NCBI RefSeq assembly: GCF_000744655.1
Contig: NZ_JQMJ01000004.1
Span: 1-64,000 of the forward strand
From: Streptacidiphilus rugosus AM-16
Lineage (GTDB): Bacteria > Actinomycetota > Actinomycetes > Streptomycetales > Streptomycetaceae
DNA length: 64,000 nt
Direction of reading: 5' to 3'
Shown here: positions 16,105-25,380 of the stretch, piece after piece
How positions within the stretch are numbered: the stretch's first letter is position 1
Layout of the letters: each line of letters opens with the position of its first letter
Translations under genes and position numbers: made by a program
The notes under the pieces: generated by a model
What the model was told of the DNA's origin: nothing
What the model saw: the letters and a program-made list of their open reading frames with translations, nothing else
Databases searched by the model: none

Positions 16105-16542
16105 ATGGACGTATCCCAGCTCACCGCCGAGGACTACGCGTCCGCAGAGGACGCCCAGCAGCGGCTCGCGAGCCCGTCCGGTGCCGCGCCGAGCCTCTTT
16201 CGACAGATGAAGTCGTGGCAGGACTTCGTGACCGGTGTCGAGGAGGGCTTCGACACGACGTGGCTCTGGGAGTACCACAACGACCTGGGTTGCCGTGATT
16301 GGCTACACGACGCCGGTCCGCTGCTCACCCCGGCGTTGCGGACGCTGTGTCAGACCGTGATCGATGAGTGTGACGCCCGCTACCGCGCGGCGACGGGGCC
16401 GGCCATGCCACAGGTACCCGGGGCAAGCCGGTGGACGGTGCAAGGCAGGTGGTGGCACGACCGCTTTCCGTTGTTGATCGACCATGACGAGGACGTGGAA
16501 CTGCCGCCGTCCTGGTCGCCGACGCCCAAGCGCCTGCTCTAG
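16105..16542 (+). CDS. Hypothetical protein, Trp- and Asp-rich
   Basis: A 145-residue soluble acidic protein from ATG 16105. It reads MDVSQLTAEDYASAEDAQQR at the start, WLWEYHNDLGCRDWLHDAGP in the middle and ends LPPSWSPTPKRLL. No signal peptide, membrane helix or known motif. It is a well-formed gene with actinomycete codon bias, and stands alone just upstream of the IS1380 copy, which does not interrupt it. Confidence 0.7.
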   Translation: MDVSQLTAEDYASAEDAQQRLASPSGAAPSLFRQMKSWQDFVTGVEEGFDTTWLWEYHNDLGCRDWLHDAGPLLTPALRTLCQTVIDECDARYRAATGPAMPQVPGASRWTVQGRWWHDRFPLLIDHDEDVELPPSWSPTPKRLL

Positions 16543-16662
16543 CGGGATGTCGCCGGAAGCGATCCCGTCCCATCCTTGATCAAGTAAATGGAGAGCACTG
16601 CTGACCTGCAACGATGGGACTTCTCTAGGGTCCTGTCAGCTGCAAGGAAAGAAACTCTCCAG

Positions 16663-18039
16663 GTGAGCAAACGTAGTGGGCTGTACCCGCGTGTCCGCGT
16701 CCGGGGCGATGGTGAGGGGGCGGTCTCGCAGGCCGGCGGGGTGCTGCTGGTGGAGGCCGCCCGCCGGGTCGGCCTGGACGCCGGCCTTTCGAAGGCGCTC
16801 GCACCGTGGCGCAAGCCGCGCACAGTTCATGATCCCGGCAAGGTCCTGCTCGACCTCGCCCTGGCGGTCGCGTTCGGTGGCGACTGCCTGTCGGACATCG
16901 GCGTGCTGCGGGCCGAGCCTGCCGTGTTCGGCCCGGTGGCATCCGACCCTACGGTGTCCCGGCTGGTTGAGGCCCTGGCCGCAGCGGGTCCCCGCGCGCT
17001 GGAGGCCATCCGCCAGGCTCGGTCCGACGTGCGCCAGCGAGTCTGGAAGCTGGCCGGCAACGCCGCGCCGGACTTCGGCGGCGAGGTGATCGTGGACATC
17101 GACGGCGTGCTGGTCCTGGCCCATTCGGAGAAGCAGGACGCCGCCGCAACGTGGAAGAAGACCTTCGGTCACCACCCCCTGGTCGCGTTCGTCGACCACG
17201 GCCGCGAAGGGTCGGGAGAGCCTGTCGCGGGTCTGCTGCGGCCCGGGAACGCGGGCAGCAACACCGCTGCCGACCACATCACTGTCACCCGCCAGGCACT
17301 GTCCCAGCTCCCGAAGAAGTACCGCCGTGGACGGCGCACGCTGATCCGAACCGACTCCGCCGGTGGCACCCACGAGTTCCTGAACTGGCTCACCCGGCGT
17401 GGGCGGTGGCTGTCCTACTCGGTCGGGATGGGCATCACCGACGCCGTCCACCAGGCCGTTCTCCTGGTTCCCGACTCGGCCTGGACCCCGGCCGTCGAAC
17501 CCGGCGGCGACATACGCCACGGCGCGTGGGTCGCCGAGATCGCAGGCGACGTCCTGAAGGGCTGGCCGAAGGGCATGCGGCTGATCGTCCGCAAGGAACG
17601 GCCCCACCCCGGAGCCCAGTTGCGGTTCACCGACGCCGAGGGGATGCGGCTGACCTGCTTCGCGACGAACACCACCGGCACCGCGACCGCGGCCCTGGAA
17701 CTACGGCACCGCCAGCGCGCGCGGGCCGAGGACCGCATCCGGGCGGCCCGCGACACCGGCCTGCGGAACCTGCCCCTGCACCACGCCGCCCAGAACCAGG
17801 TCTGGCTGGAGGTCGTCCAACTCGCCCTGGACCTGCTGGCCTGGATGCCGATGCTCACCCTGACCGGCGAAGCCCGCCGATGGGAGCCCAAGCGCCTGCG
17901 GTTGCGGCTGTTCTCCGCCGCCGCCCGGCTCGTCACCACCGGCCGCCGACGCTGGCTCCGACTCGGCCGGCACTGGCCCTGGATCCCGGTCATCATCGCC
18001 GCGTTCGAACGACTGCAGGCCCTACCTGACCCCGGCTGA
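16663..18039 (+). CDS. IS1380-family transposase
   Basis: About 458 residues from GTG 16663 (an upstream in-frame ATG at 16588 would add 25 residues). DDE catalytic regions are visible: VIVDIDGVLVLAHSEKQDAA, then TLIRTDSAGGTHEFLNWLTR, and an acidic helix RARAEDRIRAARDTGLRNLP. The C-terminal core LWLEVVQLALDLLAWM-type sequence (QVWLEVVQLALDLLAWMPML) is typical of the family. The gene looks intact. The element ends were not fixed; GTCACGAAACATCGAGGCTAG near 18187 is a candidate right end. A broken methyltransferase gene follows at once, so the insertion probably cut it. Confidence 0.9.
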   Translation: MSKRSGLYPRVRVRGDGEGAVSQAGGVLLVEAARRVGLDAGLSKALAPWRKPRTVHDPGKVLLDLALAVAFGGDCLSDIGVLRAEPAVFGPVASDPTVSRLVEALAAAGPRALEAIRQARSDVRQRVWKLAGNAAPDFGGEVIVDIDGVLVLAHSEKQDAAATWKKTFGHHPLVAFVDHGREGSGEPVAGLLRPGNAGSNTAADHITVTRQALSQLPKKYRRGRRTLIRTDSAGGTHEFLNWLTRRGRWLSYSVGMGITDAVHQAVLLVPDSAWTPAVEPGGDIRHGAWVAEIAGDVLKGWPKGMRLIVRKERPHPGAQLRFTDAEGMRLTCFATNTTGTATAALELRHRQRARAEDRIRAARDTGLRNLPLHHAAQNQVWLEVVQLALDLLAWMPMLTLTGEARRWEPKRLRLRLFSAAARLVTTGRRRWLRLGRHWPWIPVIIAAFERLQALPDPG

Positions 18040-18276
18040 CCAGCAACAACACCCGCCCCGACGAGCAGCACCACACCCGGAGCAGTGGAACCCGGCGCCC
18101 ACCCGACGTGACAAGCCGGGCCGCAGCCATGCCCACGACCAGCCCGAACAGCCGAAACGGCCCGCCGAGCAAACCGACGGACCGTCACGAAACATCGAGG
18201 CTAGGACGGCGGGCAGCCCAATGTCGGCTCCCTCGACATCGATATCGGCTACGTCTGCAACAACACCCCGTACGAC

Positions 18277-18915
18277 ATGCAGCTTCACGGCGGCCCGTTC
18301 GGCCACTACGAAGAGCGACTGGCCCAGCTACTCCAGACTCACGGCCGGGGTTCGCGAAGCTCGTTTCGCTCTCGCCGAGGCATCGCAACTTCTCGGCTCC
18401 CCGGCCGCGGATTTGGGCCGCCCCACCCAGGGGGAACCGAGTCTCAACCAAGGGCTGGGGCCCCGAGGCTATATGCGCCCTGCGGAGCGTTCCCCGACCG
18501 GGTACTGGCTGAGGTATGCCGCGTCCTGCGCCCGGGCGGCCGGCTGGTCGTGGCGGAACCCGACTGGGAGTCCCTGGTCTTCGACCACCCGGACCTGGAG
18601 GCTTCGCGCGCCTACACACGCCACCTGGTCGACAGGATCGTCCGCAACGCCCTCATGGGACGTCAGCTCGCCCGTCGTGCGGAACAGGCCGGGCTCCAGG
18701 TCCGCGACGTCGTGGCCGTCACCTCGGTTCTGCGCGACGCGCGCGAGGCAGACCGGGTGCTGGGGCTGCAGCGCAATGCCCAACGGGCCGTGGACGCCGG
18801 CTACCTCACCGCGACCGTGGCGCAGCGGTGGCTGGACGGCCTCACGCGTGAGCCGTTCCTGGCCGCCGTCACCGTCTACATCGTCGCGGCCGACCGTGCC
18901 GCCGGCGCAGCGTGA
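18277..18915 (+). pseudogene. C-terminal fragment of a SAM-dependent methyltransferase
   Basis: From about 18490 the frame reads FPDRVLAEVCRVLRPGGRLV, VAEPDWESLVFDHPDLEA, then a helical tail to GLTREPFLAAVTVYIVAADR, the second half of a class I methyltransferase (the RVLRPGGRLVV-EPD motif after strand 4). The SAM-binding N-terminal half is missing, and 18277-18480 in the same frame is not methyltransferase-like. It lies just downstream of the IS1380 copy, which likely removed the 5' part. Confidence 0.7.
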
Positions 18916-19212
18916 GAACCCGCAACGTCAGGAACCTGTCACCCGCGGCGAGGCCGCATCACCCAGCGAAGACAACCGTGCCGGTCAGTAGGGGCGCTGA
19001 CGAGGGTCAGCGCTGTGCTGGGGGCGAGCGTGCTGCGGACGCTGTTCAACCCGGTGGCAGCCAGGATGCTGCCCCGCAGCCCGAGCGAATACAGCTAGCG
19101 ATCACCGGCTGAGAAAACCTTGAATGTGCCTCATCACTGACACGCCGGTCGGGCAGGGGCACAATCGCATCGGCGGCCGGTCCAGGAGAGCCCGGCGCCT
19201 GTGGAGCGGGGG

Positions 19213-19878
19213 ATGACGATGGGCGACGTGCCGTCCGACGCCGAACTGGAGCGACAGTGGGCACGGATCATGCGCGAGTTGCCTCCAGGTGCCGCTCAGA
19301 AACTGGACAACCTGGCGGAAGCGCTGCGGACGGAGCTGGTGGCGCCAAAGAAGGCCTGGAGCCGCGAGTGGGGCAGCGTTCTGGGGCAGTACCCGGACCC
19401 GGAGAGCGGCTGGTCGTTGCCTCATCTGCGCTGGGCTGCCGTGATGCACGCCCGGCTTGCCAACAACGAACTCCTCAGGCACAGGCTCGTAGTGCACGAC
19501 GGTCTCGAGAGCCTCCCGCGCCCGTGGCGGCTCGACCGGGACCAGGGCCGGTTGGAGTGGGACCACCCCGTGTCGTTCCGACGTCCGGACGGCGTCCGGG
19601 TGGAGGCCGTGCCGGGCAGCGTTGCCCTGATCGTCGGCTACGCGGACGCACCCGCCGTGGCCCAGGCCTTCTCCGTGGATGACCTCGGCGTGGCTCGTTG
19701 GCCATGGCAGAGCGACCTGCTGATAATCGTCGTCGACGTCTTCAAGGTCGTCCAGGGGCCGGGAACCCAGGTCGACCTGCTGACCGAGATCGCCGCTGCG
19801 ATGCGGCGCGAACTCGCGGCGATAGGCGTCACCGATCCCGTGGCTTGGCTGGACTCCCTGGACACGACCGGCGACTGA
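19213..19878 (+). CDS. Hypothetical cytoplasmic protein
   Basis: A protein of about 221 residues starting at ATG 19213 or 19219, behind GAGCGGGGG. Sequence: ERQWARIMRELPPGAAQKLD near the N-terminus, KKAWSREWGSVLGQYPDPES, then a beta-rich half with HPVSFRRPDGVRVEAVPGSV. No signal peptide or known motif. The gene is convincing by codon use. It is converging with the minus-strand membrane gene at 20184. Confidence 0.7.
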   Translation: MTMGDVPSDAELERQWARIMRELPPGAAQKLDNLAEALRTELVAPKKAWSREWGSVLGQYPDPESGWSLPHLRWAAVMHARLANNELLRHRLVVHDGLESLPRPWRLDRDQGRLEWDHPVSFRRPDGVRVEAVPGSVALIVGYADAPAVAQAFSVDDLGVARWPWQSDLLIIVVDVFKVVQGPGTQVDLLTEIAAAMRRELAAIGVTDPVAWLDSLDTTGD

Positions 19879-20183
19879 CGCGCCGCCCCTGGGCATGACC
19901 GCGAGCACCGAGCAGGCACCGGCCCGGCTGGGTCAGCAGCGTCGGTCAGGACGGAACCCGAGCTGGATGCAGCCCGGCATGGGCTAATCCATGGGCGCGG
20001 GACCGGGTTTGGCGCGCCTCGTTCCTGCCGCAGCCTGTCCCGTCGGATGCGCCGTGATTCCGGTGCGACGCTCTCGTGCGGCGGATTGAGCTGCCCGACC
20101 CTCGCCGCCAGATCCTCGAGCCGAGTGAGGCTTGCCGACAGTTCTTCGAAATTGATGGCGCTGCCCGTGCACGCCAGGTCGGT
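19879..20183. other. Intergenic stretch between convergent genes
   Basis: After the stop of the minus-strand membrane gene the same frame stays open and protein-like (TDLACTGSAINFEELSASLT, RLEDLAARVGQLNPP) to about 19985, so that gene may once have had a longer C-terminus cut by a TAG. No independent start is seen. Confidence 0.35.
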
Positions 20184-20618
20184 CTATGCTCTGCGGCGCT
20201 CTCGGCGATCCTCCGCCAAGGAGCCGAGCTGGTCGCGGAATTGGGGCGGCACGAGGAAACGCGGCCGGTTGAGCGTCACGATGACGCCCACCAGCAGGCC
20301 GCTCACCGCGGTTCCTACCAGGATCGCCACGAGGAAGATCATGAGGACCGTGGTACCCCAGCCGTGCTTGTTCGCTGACTCCCCGGCGAGGCCGAGGAAG
20401 TCGACCGCGAGGATGAGGCAGCTGACGAGCCAGAGGAAGACGGCCTCCGGCACCAGGGCACGCACGATGCCCTGCTGCAGCCCCTTGCTCACCGCCGGGT
20501 TCGGCCGGGTCAGCCATGCCGGGCACGGCAGGTTCCGCCAGGTGAGCCGACCGGCGCGGAACATCGCGGTGCCCGACCACGCACAGATCAGCACCACGAC
20601 TGCTGCCAAGATGATCAT
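20184..20618 (-). CDS. Three-helix membrane protein
   Basis: A 144-residue protein. Membrane segments: IILAAVVVLICAWSGTAMF (residues 2-20), AVFLWLVSCLILAVDFLGL (about 60-78) and TVLMIFLVAILVGTAVSGLL (about 90-112), then a basic tail ending DRRERRRA. The short loop NLPCPAWLTRPNPAVSKGLQ is cytoplasmic or external. Family not recognised. See the next stretch for a possible lost C-terminal extension. Confidence 0.65.
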   Translation of the reverse strand: MIILAAVVVLICAWSGTAMFRAGRLTWRNLPCPAWLTRPNPAVSKGLQQGIVRALVPEAVFLWLVSCLILAVDFLGLAGESANKHGWGTTVLMIFLVAILVGTAVSGLLVGVIVTLNRPRFLVPPQFRDQLGSLAEDRRERRRA

Positions 20619-20774
20619 TGGGCCTCACTGCTAGGACCGGGCGCCGGCCAGCGTATGGGCCACGCCGTCGATACGGAAGCCACTGGTGGCGCTCGTCACA
20701 CGCGACCGGCGCCGTTCGGTGTGCAACCCTTCCGTCTTTCATCGCATTAGACGGGTGTGAAGGGAGGTGGACCG

Positions 20775-21293
20775 GTGACGGAACACCAGGGTGATGCCGA
20801 GTTCTGCGAGTTCGCGGCCGCGCGAGTGACGTGGCTGCGGCGGATCGGATATCTGCTGTGCGGGGACTGGCACCAGGCGGACGACCTGACGCAGATCGCA
20901 CTGACGCGGCTCTACCGACACTGGGGGCGGGTCAGCCGCATGGACAATCCCGACGGCTACGCCCGCACGACGCTGGTCAACGCCTTCCTCGCGGAGCGGC
21001 GCTCGCCGTGGCGGCGGGTCCTGCTCCAGGCGCCTCCCGAGCGGGAGCTGCCGGTGGCGGACCTGGTCGCGATCCTCGACGTAAGGGAGGCGCTGGCCGC
21101 TCTGCCGCCGAGACAGCGAGCGACGGTGGTGTTGCGCTACTACTGCGACCTGAGTGTGGAGCAGACCGCACAAGCGCTGGACTGTTCCGTGGGGAACGTG
21201 AAGAGCCAGACCTCGCGCGGGCTGGACGCCCTGCGCCGGGCACTTGCGGCGTACGCCACTGACACTGCGGCGACGGAAGGGCTCCGGCGATGA
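20775..21293 (+). CDS. SigE-family ECF RNA polymerase sigma factor
   Basis: A 172-residue sigma factor from GTG 20775, behind GGGAGGTGG. Region 2 holds GYLLCGDWHQADDLTQIAL and RVSRMDNPDGYARTTLVNAF; region 4 holds ALPPRQRATVVLRYYCDLSV and CSVGNVKSQTSRGLDALRRA. This is the SigE family of actinomycete ECF factors, which direct RNA polymerase to stress or envelope promoters. Its stop overlaps the start of the membrane protein gene at 21290 (ATGA), the usual sigma/anti-sigma layout. A close paralogue lies at 24865. Confidence 0.92.
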   Translation: MTEHQGDAEFCEFAAARVTWLRRIGYLLCGDWHQADDLTQIALTRLYRHWGRVSRMDNPDGYARTTLVNAFLAERRSPWRRVLLQAPPERELPVADLVAILDVREALAALPPRQRATVVLRYYCDLSVEQTAQALDCSVGNVKSQTSRGLDALRRALAAYATDTAATEGLRR

Positions 21294-22360
21294 TCGACGA
21301 GCGAGAAGAGCTCCTGACCCGGGCCCTCGGTGCGCTGGCCGGGGATCCGGCCCCACCGTGCCGGGTCGACATCGGCTCGGTGGTCGCCGCCGGGCGCCGC
21401 GACCGCGGCAGGCGCCGCGTCTGGAAGGTCGGCAGCGCTGCCGCACTCGCCGGCGTGGTGATCGGCGCGGGTCTGGTCATCCACCACGGCGACGACGTCG
21501 AATCGACACCCGCGCACAGACCCCACAAGTCACTCCGCGCCCCTGCCCCTGTGCCGGCTCTCGCGCTCACCCTCACCCCGGACGACCCGCACCAGGTCCT
21601 GAAGCCCGGCGGACAGGCCGGGATCGTCCTGATGAAGATCACCAACACGACCGGAGCCGCCGAACAGTTCACCGGCCTTGTCAGCTTCTGGCCCAAAGGC
21701 TCGCTGACCTTGAGCCGGCACGACACCGACGTCACGTTCACCTCCGTGGGCGGCGCCCCCAAGCTGCCGGCCACGACCGACGGCTGGACGCATCCCGTCT
21801 CGATCCCCGCCCACGCCAGCTACACCTGGAAGGCGGCGGTGCGGGCGACGACGGCTTGGCCGCGCAACGACAGCGGTCTCGGCTTCGAGGTCGGCGTCCT
21901 CGGCCAGAACCCCTTCGTCATCAACAAGCAGATGACCTGGTACGCCGTCGGATCCGCGAAGACCGGCCCCATCGTCACCGCCTTGGCCGGAGACACCCGT
22001 CTGGCCCCCGGCCACCCGGCCGTCGAGAAGCTCACCGTGACCAACCACAGCGGCGCCAGGATCGACCAGCCGCTGACCATCCAGGCGAGCCTCGCCCCGC
22101 CCGGCCCCACTCGGCTGGCCATCGACGAATGGATCGGCACCACCGCCCACGGCCACTGGCAGGCCCTCACCAACCCCACCCTGCAGGTCCCGGCAGGTCT
22201 GGACAACGACGCCACCAGCACCTTCACCCTGCGCGTCCGGGTGGTCAGCTACAGCGGGCCCACCAGCCAGGTCAACGCCGACCTCATCGCAATGGACCAG
22301 GACACCACTGGCCCCGGCACCACCGCCGACCAGCCACTCACCGTCCTGCGAACACTCTGA
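21290..22360 (+). CDS. Single-pass membrane protein, probable partner of the sigma factor
   Basis: A 356-residue protein. Residues 1-43 are cytoplasmic and charged (IDEREELLTRALGALAGDPA, RRDRGRRRVWK). Residues about 46-64 form a membrane helix (GSAAALAGVVIGAGLVI). The outer 290 residues are beta-rich with Ig-like repeats (AGIVLMKITNTTGAAEQFTG, EKLTVTNHSGARIDQPL). Its gene overlaps the sigma factor gene by four bases, so it is likely a membrane-bound regulator of it. No zinc anti-sigma motif (HxxxCxxC) is present, so the mode of control is open. Confidence 0.75.
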   Translation: MIDEREELLTRALGALAGDPAPPCRVDIGSVVAAGRRDRGRRRVWKVGSAAALAGVVIGAGLVIHHGDDVESTPAHRPHKSLRAPAPVPALALTLTPDDPHQVLKPGGQAGIVLMKITNTTGAAEQFTGLVSFWPKGSLTLSRHDTDVTFTSVGGAPKLPATTDGWTHPVSIPAHASYTWKAAVRATTAWPRNDSGLGFEVGVLGQNPFVINKQMTWYAVGSAKTGPIVTALAGDTRLAPGHPAVEKLTVTNHSGARIDQPLTIQASLAPPGPTRLAIDEWIGTTAHGHWQALTNPTLQVPAGLDNDATSTFTLRVRVVSYSGPTSQVNADLIAMDQDTTGPGTTADQPLTVLRTL

Positions 22361-22543
22361 CCCCTCAGGTGACCCTCCCGGCGATGCGGGGTGTGGCGGT
22401 GACGCAGGGGCGTCGGCGGGAGGGGATCTTCGTGGTGTCGTGGACCGCGGCCCGGGGTTTCGCGGACGAGCCGGCGGTGTGGTGGGCCGCGTCGATGACC
22501 GCAGGGTCGAAGCCGGGTGTTCGTGGGCCTGAATAATGCTCCC

Positions 22544-23566
22544 ATGAGGGCAGAGCTTGTAACGAAGGTTCAGATGCCGCAGCCGGGACTCAGCCGGCTC
22601 AAGGGCGGTCGCGGATGGCAGCTGCAGGAGGGAGGCATGCTCAAGCTCCTCGACTCGGAGTTTGCTCCGGTCCGGCAGTACGACCTCGGAGGCCAGGTCT
22701 CGTCGTTGGCCGTCAGCCCGGACGGGGCTCGCGTCGTCGTCGGCGGGAAGGATGACATACGCCTCGTCGACGAGCACGGCGACGTTCTCTGGTCCGTACG
22801 ACACGCCCCCTGGGGAACCGGGTATTCGTACTCCGGCTCGTGTGAATTCTCGGCGGACGGACAAACCGTCTGGGCCACCGTCCCCGAGACCGAACTGGAC
22901 TCCGACGAGGAGGACGGGCTCTGGGGAGACGATCAGGAGGTGGAGACGGCGGCTCCCAGTGGCAGCTGGAGTGCGCCCGAGGGCTGGGGCGACCAGTGGT
23001 GGGTGATCGACGCCACGACCGGCAAGATCATCGGGCGCAGGTGGCTCGGGTGCGAGGCCACGGGCTCGGTGACGCTTCGCCATGCGGACGGGGTGCACAT
23101 GGGCCTGAATGTCGGGGAGGGTCAGGACGGCTCACGCATCTACTGGGGCAGTGTCAATGACGGCTCTCCGCAGGTGGTGACCAACGGTGACGTGTCGCGG
23201 GCCCTGGCCGACCTTCATCCCGACGGTGCCACCTACGTGACCCTCCCGCGCGATTCGGACGGGCTCATGCTCCACGACTTCTCCAGCAGGTCCGTGATCG
23301 CGCACCGGCCGAACAGCGATTTTCTCGAAAGCGACGAGTGGCCGCTCCACGCCCAGTACCTCGACCGGGAGACAATTCTCCTGGAGACGGTTGACAGAAA
23401 ATGGAAGACTGCCCGCCATCTCGCTTTCGACGCCCTTCGCCTGGAATACCTGGGAGAGGTCGTGTACCCCACGGGCATCGACAGCTCGACATTTCATTCC
23501 GTCCACGCCGGCACGTGGGCGACGAACGATGCCGGCGGTCTCTGTCAGTGGCGGCTGACTGTATAG
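22544..23566 (+). CDS. Predicted beta-propeller protein
   Basis: A protein of about 340 residues from ATG 22544 (GTG 22517 is possible). Repeated blade-like units are visible: YDLGGQVSSLAVSPDGARVV, DIRLVDEHGDVLWSVRHA, CEFSADGQTVWATVPE, WWVIDATTGKIIGRRWLG, ADLHPDGATYVTLP. No signal peptide, so it is cytoplasmic. Such proteins usually bind partners rather than catalyse. It lies between the two sigma factor units with no clear operon link. Confidence 0.7.
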   Translation: MRAELVTKVQMPQPGLSRLKGGRGWQLQEGGMLKLLDSEFAPVRQYDLGGQVSSLAVSPDGARVVVGGKDDIRLVDEHGDVLWSVRHAPWGTGYSYSGSCEFSADGQTVWATVPETELDSDEEDGLWGDDQEVETAAPSGSWSAPEGWGDQWWVIDATTGKIIGRRWLGCEATGSVTLRHADGVHMGLNVGEGQDGSRIYWGSVNDGSPQVVTNGDVSRALADLHPDGATYVTLPRDSDGLMLHDFSSRSVIAHRPNSDFLESDEWPLHAQYLDRETILLETVDRKWKTARHLAFDALRLEYLGEVVYPTGIDSSTFHSVHAGTWATNDAGGLCQWRLTV

Positions 23567-23703
23567 TCCCGCACCCCGGACGGCGGCGGACGGTGCTGGC
23601 GCGGAAGGGGCCGGTCGGCGTCAGATCCGGTAGCAGCAGGGGTGACCTCGACCCTGGTTGCTGGGATCGGTCGAGGCGGGAATTCGAGTTGGGGTGACGT
23701 CAT

Positions 23704-24183
23704 ATGTCGGACGAGAGCGAGATCGAAGCCGTCCTGGCCCGGCTGCGGGCCTCCGGAAGCGACGAGGAGTCCGAACCTCATCCGCTGGCCGGTGAGCTGG
23801 TTCTCCCCGACGGGCGGCCCGCACCGGAGTGCATCCGCGCGTGGGCGGCATTCGACAGCTTCTACCCGTTGAACGGTGGCCGCAGCAGCGTGCCGGTCGC
23901 CGACCTCGAGGGCGTCCTCCTCGTGCAGCCGATGAGCCATGTTCTGCGCCATGTGTGCCTCGAGTCGATCGAGGACGAGGTCGACGAGGAGACGACGGAA
24001 TACCTCGAGGAGCTCATCGAGGACCTGTCCGCAGACCTTGAGGGCTATGGGGCCGTCCTCGCGAACGAGCACCCGGACCCGGTCCTGTGGATCTCCGGCA
24101 CGGGCGAGGTGAGCATCCTCTGGTACAAGCACGACGCCTTCGACCGGCGGATCCGGTTCCTCGACATGGTCGCCGGGCTCTGA
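23704..24183 (+). CDS. Hypothetical acidic protein
   Basis: A 159-residue soluble, strongly acidic protein (SIEDEVDEETTEYLEELIED). It contains RAWAAFDSFYPLNGG and HPDPVLWISGTGEVSILWYK, a pattern seen in some SUKH-like and immunity-like proteins, but I cannot assign a family. GTG at 24190 of the next gene starts seven bases after its stop, so both are probably co-transcribed. Confidence 0.65.
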   Translation: MSDESEIEAVLARLRASGSDEESEPHPLAGELVLPDGRPAPECIRAWAAFDSFYPLNGGRSSVPVADLEGVLLVQPMSHVLRHVCLESIEDEVDEETTEYLEELIEDLSADLEGYGAVLANEHPDPVLWISGTGEVSILWYKHDAFDRRIRFLDMVAGL

Positions 24184-24189
24184 AGCGAC

Positions 24190-24702
24190 GTGACCGTACT
24201 TCTCGGAGACAAGCGCCGGTTCGCCGCCGAGGTCGGCGACTGGGACAACGCACTGTGTCGGGTGGACCTGTGGGCTGCTGAAGAGTGGCTGACCTGCGAC
24301 GACAACATGGCCTTCGCCGGGCAGTTTCGCCGTGGCGTGCTGGACACGGCCGCCTGGCTCCGTACGGGGCAGGGCTCCCCGCTGCCGTTCGACGGCTTGT
24401 CCCCGCAGTCCACGCACCGGCGTCTCCTGCGCAACGCCGGGACCGACGACGAAACCGAAGCAGAGTACGAGCTGCGTACCCGCTTCCGGGCCCTGACCTG
24501 GGGGCCGACGACCGACAACGTGATCGCTCACCTCTTCCGCGACGCGGACCGCTTGCTGCTCACTGTTCAGTTCTGGCGCGAGGAACACCTGATCAAGCAT
24601 CCCGAGGACGCGGGCAAGGTCCTTGTGGCGGAGATCCCGACCGTGGAGTTCGTCACGGTCCTGGAAGACCTTGCCGTGGTGCTCGCCGGTGGGGCCCGCT
24701 GA
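24190..24702 (+). CDS. Hypothetical protein
   Basis: A 170-residue soluble protein from GTG 24190. It has DWDNALCRVDLWAAEEWLTC near the N-terminus and ends with a helical EIPTVEFVTVLEDLAVVLAG. The middle DRLLLTVQFWREEHLIKHPE has an alternating pattern suggesting a beta sheet. No motif recognised. It follows the acidic gene at 23704 by seven bases. Two small unlike proteins in a row could be stray immunity genes, which is inference only. Confidence 0.65.
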   Translation: MTVLLGDKRRFAAEVGDWDNALCRVDLWAAEEWLTCDDNMAFAGQFRRGVLDTAAWLRTGQGSPLPFDGLSPQSTHRRLLRNAGTDDETEAEYELRTRFRALTWGPTTDNVIAHLFRDADRLLLTVQFWREEHLIKHPEDAGKVLVAEIPTVEFVTVLEDLAVVLAGGAR

Positions 24703-24864
24703 TCTCCACCGCGATGGTCGAGGAGGGGTGGCGGGTGGGGCCCGTTGTTCGCGGTTCCTGCCCGCGGTGGCACGGCGCCCGTGCTCGGGGCGCTCGGTGA
24801 ACGCCTCCGATCTCGTGCAACCATTCGGACCCGCCGGGGATTAGGGAGGCGGAAAGGAGGCCGA

Positions 24865-25380
24865 GTGACAGGAAACGATCGGGATGAGGACTTCACGGCG
24901 TACGTCAGCGCCAAGCTGGCCTGGCTTCGGCAGGTCGCGCTCGTCCTGTGCGGTGACTGGCATCGTGCGGACGACCTCACCCAGACGACGATCACCAGGC
25001 TGTACACCCACTGGCCTCGGGTGAGCAGGATGGACAACCCCGATGGCTACCTCAGGACGATGCTGGTCAACGCCTTCCTCAAGGAGCAACGCTCCATCAG
25101 CCGGTGGCGGTTCATGCGGACCGCGGAGGACTGGGCGGCCCCGCAGTTCGACGTGGAGGCGGGGCTCGACCTGCGCCGAGCGCTTGCCGCGGTTCCGCCG
25201 CGTCAGCGCGCGACGGTGGTGCTGCGTTTCTACGAGGACCTCACTGTGGAGCAGACCGCCGAGGCGCTCAACTGCTCGACCGGAACCGTCAAGAGCCAGA
25301 CGGCACGCGGCCTGGAGGCGCTGCGCCGCGTGCTCGAACCACGCAGTCCGGCGATGGCCGAAGGAGGTGCAGGTCAGTGA
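24865..25380 (+). CDS. SigE-family ECF RNA polymerase sigma factor (second copy)
   Basis: A 171-residue sigma factor from GTG 24865, behind GGAAAGGAGG. It shares long blocks with the factor at 20775: LCGDWHRADDLTQTTITRLY, RVSRMDNPDGYLRTMLVNAF, PPRQRATVVLRFYEDLTVEQ, GTVKSQTARGLEALRRV. Region 2 and region 4 are both complete. GTG 25377 of the next gene overlaps its TGA (GTGA). The two copies, about 4 kb apart in the same direction, probably arose by duplication or belong to one regulatory theme. Confidence 0.92.
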   Translation: MTGNDRDEDFTAYVSAKLAWLRQVALVLCGDWHRADDLTQTTITRLYTHWPRVSRMDNPDGYLRTMLVNAFLKEQRSISRWRFMRTAEDWAAPQFDVEAGLDLRRALAAVPPRQRATVVLRFYEDLTVEQTAEALNCSTGTVKSQTARGLEALRRVLEPRSPAMAEGGAGQ